From positions 372,001-436,000 of the forward strand of contig NC_008378.1 of assembly GCF_000009265.1 (NCBI RefSeq): a DNA stretch of 64,000 nucleotides. Direction: 5' to 3'. The notes beneath the pieces are model-generated. The model saw only the letters and a program-made list of their open reading frames with translations. It did not search any database and had not been told where the DNA came from. Source of the stretch: Rhizobium johnstonii 3841 (GTDB lineage Bacteria > Pseudomonadota > Alphaproteobacteria > Rhizobiales > Rhizobiaceae). The translations under genes were made by a program, and so were the position numbers. Shown piece by piece: positions 28,941 through 37,198 of this stretch. The first letter of the stretch is position 1. Every line of letters begins with the position of its first letter.

Positions 28941-29705
28941 ATGAAAATCGTCGTTATCGGCGGCACTGGCCTCATCGGCTCAAAGACCGTGGAAAGATTG
29001 CGCAACAAGGGGCACGAGGTGTTGGCGGCTTCGCCGAATTCGGGCGTCGACACGATTACCGGCAAGGGCCTGGCCGAAGCGCTCGCCGGTGCGCAGGTGG
29101 TTCTCGATCTCGCGAACTCGCCCTCATTCGAGGACAAGGCCGTCCTGGAATTCTTCCAGACGTCAGGCCGCAATCTGCTCAAGGCAGAGGCTGCCGCCGG
29201 CGTGAAGCATCATATCGCCCTGTCGATCGTCGGCATGGAGCGGCTGCAGGGCAGCGGCTACATGCGCGCCAAGATGGCCCAGGAGGAGCTGATCAAGACG
29301 TCCGGCATACCCTACACCATCGTGCACTCGACGCAGTTCCATGAATTCATGGCTGGCATCGCCCAGTCAGGCACCGTCGGTCAGACCGTGCATCTGTCGC
29401 CCGCCCACATGCAGCCGATCGCCTCGGACGACGTCGCCGACGTCATGGCCGAGGTGGCGCTCGCCTCGCCTCTCAACGGCACCATCGAGATCGGCGGGCC
29501 GGAGAAAATCCGCCTCACCGAAATCGTCACGCGTCTCTTCAAGGCGACAAACGATCCGCGCCAGGTGGTCGTCGATCCGCACGCCCGCTATTTCGGCGTC
29601 GAGCTCGAAGACAATTCGCTCGTGACCGGGGCCAAGGCTCGGCTCGGCCAGATCCGTTTCGACGATTGGCTCAGCCGCCAGCCGCCGCAGAAAAAGAGCG
29701 CCTGA
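28941..29705 (+). CDS. NmrA/SDR-like NAD(P)-binding protein
   Basis: A 254-residue atypical short-chain dehydrogenase. The Rossmann motif IGGTGLIGSKT near residue 8 has the G-x-x-G-x-x-G pattern. There is no canonical Y-x-x-x-K pair; HIALSIVGMERLQGSGYMRAK resembles the atypical NmrA/NAD-dependent epimerase type. ATG at 28941 follows GGAGA. Such proteins act as quinone reductases or redox sensors. It begins just after the IS110 end, so its original promoter may have been replaced, and it is followed by a cupin gene. Confidence 0.82.
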   Translation: MKIVVIGGTGLIGSKTVERLRNKGHEVLAASPNSGVDTITGKGLAEALAGAQVVLDLANSPSFEDKAVLEFFQTSGRNLLKAEAAAGVKHHIALSIVGMERLQGSGYMRAKMAQEELIKTSGIPYTIVHSTQFHEFMAGIAQSGTVGQTVHLSPAHMQPIASDDVADVMAEVALASPLNGTIEIGGPEKIRLTEIVTRLFKATNDPRQVVVDPHARYFGVELEDNSLVTGAKARLGQIRFDDWLSRQPPQKKSA

Positions 29706-29756
29706 CAGCGAGGCGGCGCCTGTCGACACCCATTCTATTAACCGAGGAGACCAGAC

Positions 29757-30170
29757 ATGCTCAGAAAAATGATCTCGGCAGCGGCCTTCGCCCTTGTCTT
29801 TGCCGCCGGTACTCAAGCTCACGCCGGAGGTGGAAAAGCGAAGATAAGCGTCGTTTTCGACCAGAAGCTTCCCAATGTTCCCGGCAAGAGCATGAAGGCT
29901 GTGATGGTGGAATATGAGCCCGGCGGCATCTCGCCCGGCCATACCCATCCGGATTCGGCCTTCATCTACGCCACCGTTCTCGAAGGGGCGATCCGCAGCG
30001 CGGTGAATGACGGCCCGGTGAAAACGTATAAGGCCGGAGAAAGCTTCGCCGAATTTCCCGGCGATCACCATAGCGTCAGCGCAAACGCCAGCGACACCAA
30101 GCCGGCGCGCCTGCTTGCGGTCTTCGTGCTGGACACAGACGAGACGGAACTGACGATCGACGACAAATAA
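29757..30170 (+). CDS. exported cupin-domain protein
   Basis: A 137-residue protein with a signal peptide (cleavage after AHA near residue 22) and a single RmlC-like cupin. The metal-binding pattern is seen as PGHTHPDSAFIYATVLEG (His, His, Glu position replaced by Ala/Tyr region) and FPGDHHSVSAN (His). ATG at 29757 follows GAGGAG. It lies 51 bases after the NmrA-like gene and is probably co-transcribed. The activity is unknown. Confidence 0.83.
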   Translation: MLRKMISAAAFALVFAAGTQAHAGGGKAKISVVFDQKLPNVPGKSMKAVMVEYEPGGISPGHTHPDSAFIYATVLEGAIRSAVNDGPVKTYKAGESFAEFPGDHHSVSANASDTKPARLLAVFVLDTDETELTIDDK

Positions 30171-30180
30171 TGTGGTACTT

Positions 30181-30203
30181 GATGCCCGGCGCCGCCGGGC
30201 ATC
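30181..30203 (+). terminator. terminator between convergent genes
   Basis: GATGCCCGGC and GCCGGGCATC form a perfect 10-bp stem with a 3-base loop, followed by GTTTCCC, 10 bases after the cupin stop. It may serve both this gene and the convergent PLP gene. Confidence 0.65.
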
Positions 30204-30215
30204 GTTTCCCCCCGA

Positions 30216-31502
30216 TCACGCAGCCTGCAGTGCTATCTCCAGGTCGGCGATCAGATCGTCCGGATGCTCGATGCCGATCGAAAGACGGATCGTCGATTCC
30301 AGAACGCCGATGCGCTGACGGACATCGGCGGGCACGCCGGAATGCGTCATGGCGGCCGGATGGCTCGCAAGCGATTCCGTGCCCCCCAGGCTGACCGCGA
30401 GCTTGAAGATCTGCAGCGCGTTCAGGAATTTGAACGAGGCAGGCTGACCGCCGCGGATGTCGAAAGAGAAGGTCGAGCCGGCGCCGGTGCATTGCGCGAT
30501 GAAGGTCCGGCCGGCCGGCGATTCCGGATCGTGGTAGGGCAGGTAGTGAACCTTCTCGACCTTCGGGTGATCGCGCAGAAAGTCGGCGACGGCCCGCGCG
30601 TTGCTGTTTGCCCGTTCCATACGGAGCTGCAGCGTTTCCAGCGAACGGCCGAGCATCCAGCAGGAATGCGGATCGAGCTGGGTGCCGATCGCGCCGCGCA
30701 AGGCCTTGATCTGCTTGATCACCGCCTTGCGGCCAAGAACGGCGCCGGCGATCAGATCGGAATGACCACCGACATATTTTGTCAGCGAATAGAGCGAGAT
30801 ATCGGCGCCGTGCTCGATCGGTCGCTGGAAGACCGGCCCGAGCAGGGTGTTGTCGCAGACGATGATCGGCATATGGCCCTGTCTTGCACCGATCGCGTCG
30901 GCCACGCGTCGGATCATCGCCACATCGACCAGACTGTTGGTCGGATTGGCAGGCGTCTCGATCAGGATGACGGAAACGCGGCCCTTGGCCATCGCCTCTT
31001 CAGCCGCCTTCTGCACCGATCCTTCGCTGACGCCGTCGGCAAATCCGACGGCGGCGGCGCCGAGGTTCAGGAAGGTCTTCGCCAGCAATGTTTCGGTTCC
31101 GCCGTAGAGCGGCTGCGAATGCAGGATCGCATCGCCCGGCCGGACGAAGGCAAGCAGGGTGGTGGCAATCGCCGCCATGCCGGATGAAAACAGCACGCCG
31201 CTTTCCGTCCGTTCGTAGACGGCGAGCCTGTCCTCGACGATCTCGCTGTTTGGATGGTTGAAGCGCGAATAGACGAGGCCTGCCCCCTTCCCTTCGGGCG
31301 GCTCGCGACGGCCAGACACGTAATCGAAGAAGTCGCGGCCATCTTCCGCCGTCTTGAACACGAAGGTCGAGGTGAGGAATACCGGCGGCTTGACCGCCCC
31401 TTCCGAGAGCTCCGGATCGTAGCCGTAATTTAGCATCTGCGTTTCGGGATGCAGGGCATGATTGCCGATATGGGTTTTGGAAGGATGCGGGGCGGTCATC
31501 AT
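30216..31502 (-). CDS. Cys/Met metabolism PLP-dependent enzyme (cystathionine gamma-synthase/lyase family)
   Basis: A 428-residue PLP enzyme of the trans-sulfuration family. The PLP lysine is in [17 protein letters not shown] near residue 230. [17 protein letters not shown] near 80 and the ETPANPTN segment near 175 are typical. The length is slightly over the usual 390-400 because of an N-terminal extension. AGGAGACG lies before ATG at 31502; upstream in-frame ATGs lack a site. It could be a cystathionine gamma-synthase, a lyase or a methionine gamma-lyase; the sequence alone does not settle this. Confidence 0.88.
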   Translation of the reverse strand: MMTAPHPSKTHIGNHALHPETQMLNYGYDPELSEGAVKPPVFLTSTFVFKTAEDGRDFFDYVSGRREPPEGKGAGLVYSRFNHPNSEIVEDRLAVYERTESGVLFSSGMAAIATTLLAFVRPGDAILHSQPLYGGTETLLAKTFLNLGAAAVGFADGVSEGSVQKAAEEAMAKGRVSVILIETPANPTNSLVDVAMIRRVADAIGARQGHMPIIVCDNTLLGPVFQRPIEHGADISLYSLTKYVGGHSDLIAGAVLGRKAVIKQIKALRGAIGTQLDPHSCWMLGRSLETLQLRMERANSNARAVADFLRDHPKVEKVHYLPYHDPESPAGRTFIAQCTGAGSTFSFDIRGGQPASFKFLNALQIFKLAVSLGGTESLASHPAAMTHSGVPADVRQRIGVLESTIRLSIGIEHPDDLIADLEIALQAA

Positions 31503-31572
31503 CGTCTCCTGTGTCGCGACTGGCGAAATGGCAGAATACATCAAAACCATAGGAGAGGAGCAATCTTCCCGG

Positions 31573-32652
31573 TCAGTTCATGGTCTCGCCCAGAGTGTCC
31601 GCGACATAGGCTCCGCGCGCTCCCATCGGCAGCGGCGTTCCCGTCGTCGTGTCCTTCGCGGTCTGATGCTCCAGTTCGGCGTTAAGCTCCCCTCCGACGA
31701 TGAGAATGACGACGGAAAGCCAGATCCAGATGAGGAAGCCGATCAGTGCGCCGAGCGTGCCGTAGGTCGCGTTGTAATTGGCGAAATGATCCAGATAGTA
31801 GGAGAAGCCGAGGGACATGGCGGTCCAGGCGACCGTAGTCAGAACCGCGCCCCATGTCATCCACCGGAGCTTGGCAGGCTCCCGGCTGGGGCCGAAGCGG
31901 TAGACCGATGTAACGGCCACTGCGACGACCAGCAGAAGCAGCGGCCATCGCAGGAGAAGGGCCATGTGCTCCTTGAACTGATCGAGCCAGAGATAGGAGA
32001 GAACAACCGGCATGACCCCGACGAGCGCCACCATGACTACCGTCAAAAGCATTGCGCACAAGGTGAAGCAGAGGCCGATCAGGTTCAATCGGATAAGCCC
32101 CCGCTTCTCCTCCTCCTCATAGGCGACGTTCATCGCGTCGAAGATCGCCAGCGTGCCGCTATGCGTGCTCCAGAGGGCGATACCGAGGCCGACGAAGAAG
32201 GTGATGCCGAGCGTAGCATCGCGCCGATCAACGAGTTCCTTGATCTGATTGGCAAGAAGATCGAACGCTCCGGATGGCATGAGGCCAGCCAATTCGCGAA
32301 GATGTTCGGATATGGTGGCCGGATCTGCAACCAGCCCGTAGAGCGATACCAAAGCCGCCATGGCTGGAAACAGCGCCAGCAGCAGATAGAAGGTCACGCC
32401 CGCGGCAATCAGCGTGACCCGGTCGGCGAGGACCTCGTGGAAGACGCGCCAGAACACGTCTCGAAGGCCGCTGAAGGGGATAGCCTCGGGCGTGCTGGCG
32501 CTGCGGCCATGATCGTCAGCTGCGCGGACGGTATCCGCAGACGGGGCGACCGACCTGCGATCAGTTGCCTGCATCAAGACAAATGCGCCAATCGCTGCGG
32601 CCATCATTGTCGCCGCAATGGGGAACTTCTTGAGGTGAAGTACATCTGGCAT
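31573..32652 (-). CDS. YihY/BrkB family inner-membrane protein
   Basis: A protein of about 359 residues with six or more membrane segments. The family pattern is seen in [29 protein letters not shown], an early membrane helix, and in [28 protein letters not shown] near the C-terminus. ATG at 32652 has GGAG upstream; a longer in-frame start at 32763 is possible. The family was once linked to RNase BN, a claim later withdrawn. Its real function is unknown. Confidence 0.88.
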   Translation of the reverse strand: MPDVLHLKKFPIAATMMAAAIGAFVLMQATDRRSVAPSADTVRAADDHGRSASTPEAIPFSGLRDVFWRVFHEVLADRVTLIAAGVTFYLLLALFPAMAALVSLYGLVADPATISEHLRELAGLMPSGAFDLLANQIKELVDRRDATLGITFFVGLGIALWSTHSGTLAIFDAMNVAYEEEEKRGLIRLNLIGLCFTLCAMLLTVVMVALVGVMPVVLSYLWLDQFKEHMALLLRWPLLLLVVAVAVTSVYRFGPSREPAKLRWMTWGAVLTTVAWTAMSLGFSYYLDHFANYNATYGTLGALIGFLIWIWLSVVILIVGGELNAELEHQTAKDTTTGTPLPMGARGAYVADTLGETMN

Positions 32653-32763
32653 GAGGATGTTCTCCGATCTGGTGCGGAGATAACGCAGGGTGCCGCTAAA
32701 GGATGCAAGCCGTTGCTTTCCTGCGGACATTTGATGCAGGGCCGAGGGGGCCCGCTTGTCCAA

Positions 32764-33900
32764 TTGTGTCAGGAAGCGGGGATTGGAACGATTGATCGAC
32801 GCCGCCGCTACAATTATAAGCTATTGATATCACTGCAGTCACATCCTGCTACGGAAGCAAATCTGGACTTTAGTTTCGTTACTGCAGTGCTGGGGGTCTT
32901 TTCAACAAATCTACCGATGGGGCGGCTTGGCAGCCGCGAAGCGGTAGATTGGTGCGCAGCCCGTATCTGAGGCGCGGCTTGGATCTGAATTCCACCTGCT
33001 GCGATCCGAAGCAGGCAACTATCTGCGACCGGCACCTCAGGCGATGTGCTGTGCAGCAAGTCCAACAAAACAATAGCGCCGGTGACAGCGGCCTGCAATA
33101 GCCGTTTGCGTTATCAACGGGCAAATACCAGGCCGGCCACCTGCGAGCCGATTGCTCTCGCTCGGCGCGCGGCATGGCTGAGTGTCGTCGAGACACTGCC
33201 TGCCGGCGGCCGCGACCTCCATGGCCACGATGGTTGCTTGATAGCGTCTCGGCAATCGGCAGAACGCGCATCGCGATCGCCAAGTCTCCACGCGAAAGCA
33301 ACTGTATGGCAAGGCGGTGGTGACATGATGCGCGCTGCTCCGGACGTCGGTCAGCTCGCAGTCTGGCGTTATGTGCCATCGGCGGCCCCTCCCCGACTGT
33401 CACTGGCAGCGCTGCTCCGGCAGTTCTTTGCCGGGCATCTCCAGCATCCCTTTCGAAGGTGCAGGATCATCTCCTGGCATATCGGCCGGGACTAACGCTC
33501 GTCCTCCACATTGCCTTAGAGCGAGGAGCTGCGCGTCATCAAATAACGTGCATCAATGATGGGCGCCGCCCCATCTGACATGGCGGCGAAGCCGTGGCGC
33601 CACGGTCGGCTATCCCAGGACATGGTGGACCGGAGGCCACCGTTCCCACACGCGCTCGCTCGCTGTCGCAAGCAGATCGGGGATAGTCGTCGCTAGGTCA
33701 TGCGCGCTGACGGGCTGTCGGTCGATATCAGCGGCCACCCCGTTCGCAATGAGCTGATGCGTCGGAAGGCCTCGGCTGTGACCTGCCGATCCCGTAGGTC
33801 GAAAGGCAGCCCCTCCCCTGTCGCCTGATCCTTCCGCTCGGTCGCGTGAAGAGCCGAATGCGGTGGCGGCGAGACAGCGTTCTGTGTCGGTCGGCTATCG
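32764..33900. other. gene-poor region with possible gene remnants
   Basis: No intact gene. On the minus strand at about 33615-33790 a codon-rich stretch ends at a stop after residues such as DLATTIPDLLATASERVWERW. It looks like the C-terminal remnant of a lost protein, but I do not recognise it. No promoter or RNA was identified here. Confidence 0.35.
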
Positions 33901-34002
33901 CACGGAAGGCGCAGCCTCAATGACGGGAGGACTGTCGACCCTCCAGTCTTGCCTCAGGCGAATCCGCGAATCCCTGCAGGTCGAATGTCGACTGATCGTG
34001 CC

Positions 34003-34018
34003 GTTGTCCGCGGACAAC
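34003..34018. promoter_or_regulatory. 16-bp palindrome, parS-like site, copy 1
   Basis: GTTGTCCGCGGACAAC is a perfect palindrome and fits GTTNNNNGCNNNNAAC, the consensus reported for repABC plasmid partition sites. An identical copy lies at 35072. No repA, repB or repC is seen in the window. Confidence 0.5.
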
Positions 34019-35071
34019 CGGATGATCAACGTGGTAGATGTCAGGTCGTTTGCACATGATCCGATCTCCGCAGCAATTGGTTCGCTGCCGGGAAAATATC
34101 CCTGATATCGCCCTGCTGATGGATGCCATAGACTTGCGGCAGTACGCCCGCCTGATGGCCCTGCCTGCCATTGTAGAACAGCGGTGTCCTGCGTCTTGCC
34201 GAACAGGCGTGGCGCCTTCGGCTCCAAGAGTTTCGAAGATCTCTGTCGGGTCTGTGGACGGGTCCGTGATACCAAGAGCTTACCCCGCGTTTAGGAGGAG
34301 CAGAACGTTGCCAATTCGAAGAGATGCGGGCTGCCTGCGATGCGGCTTCGGTCACCGAAAGGGATCCGCGGCAAGGATGGCATGGCGCCGCCGCGGCCTC
34401 ATCCTTGCCACTCTTGGGCCTCCTTGATGAGGCGGCAATCGAGGCCGCTCGTCACCAGGCGGAGGTTGTTTGGCCAACGACTACGCTTCGGTCGCAATCC
34501 CGGGCAGATCGGGCAAGCGGGGCGGCCAGCACCGTCCTTCGAGGCCTCTGCGGGGCATCTTAGGGGAGGGCTGGAGAGAGCGCGGCAGGTGACGGCGGCG
34601 AATTCAGCAGCGTGTCAGCCCGCGGGACGTCGATCGGTTTGTTCGTCCAAGCCTGCCGATTGGTCCCCTTCCTGTGCTTCGTAGGTCAAAGGCCGAAGCC
34701 TCGAATGATGCGGCGGATGGCGAAAAGCCGGCGGCGACATCCGCATGTGGTGGGCGGATGGGCCGGATGTTCTGGTCGTCGTTGGTCGCCGGCGCCAGAT
34801 CGTCCGGCTTAGCGATTGCCTTATTCGATCTCTCGGTCAATTCGGCTTCAGTCAGATGGAGATAAGCGAGACCACGCCCGTGAGAAGGCGAAGGGTTAGG
34901 CAAGGCAGCTCCAAGGCAGATCGCCGTCGACCATTGCGGTAATCTCCATTCGCGCGCCCGGTTTTTGGCGCACCAGCAGTGCGATCCCCTACCCTCGTCG
35001 AGCATTTCGGGGTGGAGCAGGTCGGCCCGCTGAAAGCTGTTGAACTCCCTCCGCCGGATCGCTGACGGCAA
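34019..35071. other. gene-poor stretch between the two palindromes
   Basis: About 1.05 kb with only short, low-quality reading frames. A minus-strand stretch near 34905-34980 (VRQKPGARMEITAMVDGD) looks like a C-terminal protein remnant ending at a stop, broken upstream by an in-frame stop. The product is not recognised. Confidence 0.35.
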
Positions 35072-35087
35072 GTTGTCCGCGGACAAC
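35072..35087. promoter_or_regulatory. 16-bp palindrome, parS-like site, copy 2
   Basis: A second identical GTTGTCCGCGGACAAC, 1069 bp from the first. The bases flanking the two copies are not similar, so the 16-bp core itself is what is kept. Confidence 0.5.
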
Positions 35088-35195
35088 CCCTCGCCTAGCC
35101 CTGATCGCGTGCGAGATTGGGCTGTACTTGCCTGGCACTTCGTCTGCGACATCCGCGCAATCGTCAGGCTTGAATTTGCCGCATTGCGACATTAC

Positions 35196-35315
35196 CTCGT
35201 GACGGACCGAAGCGCTTTCCCCTCCTAGCCGCTTCGGTCCGACGGACAGCACTTCTCCTCCCAGCTGTCGGTCACTTTCGAAGCCCGGCGCATCTCTCCC
35301 GCGCCGGGCTTTTGT
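35196..35315 (+). ncRNA. probable alpha-r14 family small RNA (NfeR1-like)
   Basis: Three consecutive hairpins end in a terminator. Hairpin 1: GGACCGAAGCG (35204-35214) with CGCTTCGGTCC (35230-35240), loop containing CCCCTCCT. Hairpin 2: GACAGC (35245-35250) with GCTGTC (35264-35269), extended by GAC/GTC, loop containing CTCCTCCC. Hairpin 3: the terminator, loop CATCTCTCCC. Unpaired CCUCC-type anti-Shine-Dalgarno loops on each of three stems are the hallmark of the rhizobial alpha-r14 sRNAs, which repress translation in trans of transporter and cell-cycle mRNAs. The 5' end is estimated; TTGAAT at 35170 may be the -35. Confidence 0.75.
35282..35313 (+). terminator. intrinsic terminator of the small RNA
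   Basis: AGCCCGGCG (35282-35290) pairs perfectly with CGCCGGGCT (35302-35310), followed by TTTTGTC. It is the clearest Rho-independent terminator in the gene-poor region. Confidence 0.85.
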
Positions 35316-35819
35316 CATTCTGGCAACCCGCCGCCGCACAGGCGCCGCATCCTCACCTTCCATACGTGTCGATCGGACTTCGCGAGATGTGTCGAGATCA
35401 GGGAGCTTGAGCCGGCGATGGGTTGTCTGCGCCGCCGATTTGCGCCGCGACCGCCGCATCGCCTCCAGCAGGAGAGACGCGCGTGGTTGTTTCGTGAGAT
35501 CGCTGGCGAGCAAGCCGCGCGCCAAGAGCGCCACCGACCGACGATGGCGCGGTCGCCGCCGCTTGCTGATCTCAGCCGCCGGTCTACGTGGCGCTTTCCA
35601 GGAGGAAGCGCGCAAAGCCTTGGTCATGTCGAGCCAGCCTATTAGAGCCGATCAAGTCAGCTGTTGGGGCGCCATATCTGACGCACGCTGGCCGCTGCAT
35701 TCAACACGCCGTCGGCGGCCAATCTTATCTCGATCTCAGTCGGTATGCCTTGGCTCCGATCCTTGCCGCACGCTCGCTGACTCCGAGAGATGATGGATGT
35801 TGATTTCACAGCAGGTCCT

Positions 35820-36112
35820 CTAGCACTGGGCGGGGAAGGGTGCCGGTGGCTCGCCATGACTAAGCTCCGAGATGGCCAGATCCGAGGTCGGCGCTCTGAG
35901 CATATTGTCGCCCATGCCTTGCGCCGGATGTTTGAGCGTTGCGACGTCATCGTCGGTCAGAAGTGCGGCTAGCTGATCGCGTCGGTCGAAGGAAAGGTGG
36001 TGCCGAGAACGTCAAACTCTTGGGTGCCGCGGCGCGCTACGTCACTCCCGTTCTCCGCAGGGATGGGTGGTCGGTTTTGCCGAACCGGCGCGGATGGCTC
36101 AGACGTCGTCAT
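35820..36112 (-). pseudogene. N-terminal fragment of a tyrosine-type integrase
   Basis: From an ATG at 36112, which overlaps the stop of the methyltransferase, the frame reads GTQEFDVLGTTFPSTD and then stops. After a one-base shift near 35965 it continues DQLAALLTDDDVATLKHPAQ and LRAPTSDLAISE to a stop at 35820. This matches my memory of the N-terminal SAM-like domain of rhizobial phage-type integrases. The catalytic domain is absent, so the gene is dead. Confidence 0.55.
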
Positions 36113-36992
36113 AGCAGAGCGCCCATTGGCCGCCGATATGCCAGCAGCGCCCTATCCGCGGCTCCGTCTTCCAGAGCAGGCTTTTGACGAACTCGATGCC
36201 GCCGCGCCTGAAGGCGGCGGTCAGCGCCTCGATCTCGTTATCGTCGATCGTCAACCCACCGTTGGCGCAGACGAAATAGGCTGTGCCGATCCAACGCGCC
36301 GCAAATCCACCCTCGCCGTGCTCGATACGAAGTGCAGCACCATGGGACGCATGACGGCCGCCTTTCGGCGGTCGGTCCTGGCGCGGTACGCCGAGTGGCA
36401 GCACCAGACGCCCTCCAGGCCGCAGCCTTTCGATCCAGGGTTCCGCGGGCCGCGCGACGGCGAAATTCACATAGATCGCATCCACCTCTTGCTGCGGCCA
36501 TTGACTACCGTCGGCGTTGATGACGCTAACATTGGCGCGCTCGGCAAGCGCTGCTTGCGCGTGGGCCGCCAGATCGGGATCCATCTCGACGGCATAGACA
36601 TGACCAGAAGTGCCGACCAACTCTGCGAGAATTGCGCTGTAATAACCGGTGCCGGCACCGATATGGGCGATGCGATCGCCGATTTGTATGTCCAGTTCTG
36701 CCAGGAGCCGGGCATGCAGTGAGGGGCTACCATTGTTGACACCGTTGTCGGGCTGCAGGGCGAATAGCACGTCCTGATAGGCCAGAACCAAGTCGGAGGA
36801 GGGGAGGGGGCGATTTCCGCCGCCCAGATTGGCGATCTGCCATGGTGGCGCGCCGAGGAATTTTTCGCGCGGGACGGTGGCAAAGGCAGCTTCGATCCGC
36901 GGGTTCGTCGTTGCGGCGGTTGCCATCACCTGATGCGCGTAAGCGCGGCGGATCACCGCCAGTTCGTCGGCCGTGAACATCGTAGTCGGCAT
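36099..36992 (-). CDS. protein-L-isoaspartate O-methyltransferase-like SAM methyltransferase
   Basis: A protein of about 297 residues. The SAM-binding motif is IGDRIAHIGAGTGYYSAILAELVG in pieces near residue 105, followed by VYAVEMDPDLA (motif II acidic residue). The N-terminal VPREKFLG matches PCMT proteins. At about 297 residues it is longer than the 210-residue Pcm, with a C-terminal extension (ISO: GRCWHIGGQWALCYDD). ATG at 36992 follows GGAGA. It may repair damaged aspartyl residues, but related proteins modify other substrates. Confidence 0.78.
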   Translation of the reverse strand: MPTTMFTADELAVIRRAYAHQVMATAATTNPRIEAAFATVPREKFLGAPPWQIANLGGGNRPLPSSDLVLAYQDVLFALQPDNGVNNGSPSLHARLLAELDIQIGDRIAHIGAGTGYYSAILAELVGTSGHVYAVEMDPDLAAHAQAALAERANVSVINADGSQWPQQEVDAIYVNFAVARPAEPWIERLRPGGRLVLPLGVPRQDRPPKGGRHASHGAALRIEHGEGGFAARWIGTAYFVCANGGLTIDDNEIEALTAAFRRGGIEFVKSLLWKTEPRIGRCWHIGGQWALCYDDV

Positions 36993-37198
36993 GGGCAAAT
37001 CTCCGGGCATGGCTTTGACCTGTTCCCCTTTTTGCGCTTTGCGGCTCCAAATCCATTTCTATCCCGAATGATTGATTCATGGAGGAGGTGAACTGGTGAC
37101 GGAAGCTATCCGACACTTCTCTTCCATTATGAAAAACTACGCTGTTACTTCATATGGTTAACTTCCAGCGTGGCCGGACAAAGACGCGGTATCGGCCT

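Noticed and set aside
31462..32970. A 502-codon plus-strand frame opposite the YihY gene
   Set aside because: No domain, very rich in Arg/Gln/Glu as expected for an antisense frame. The minus strand has membrane helices of a known family.
34989..35627. A 212-codon minus-strand frame in the gene-poor region
   Set aside because: It runs through the small-RNA terminator and a parS-like palindrome, is Arg-rich and has no recognisable domain.
32764..36098. A repABC replication locus
   Set aside because: Two parS-like sites are present, but no RepA, RepB or RepC could be read in any frame.
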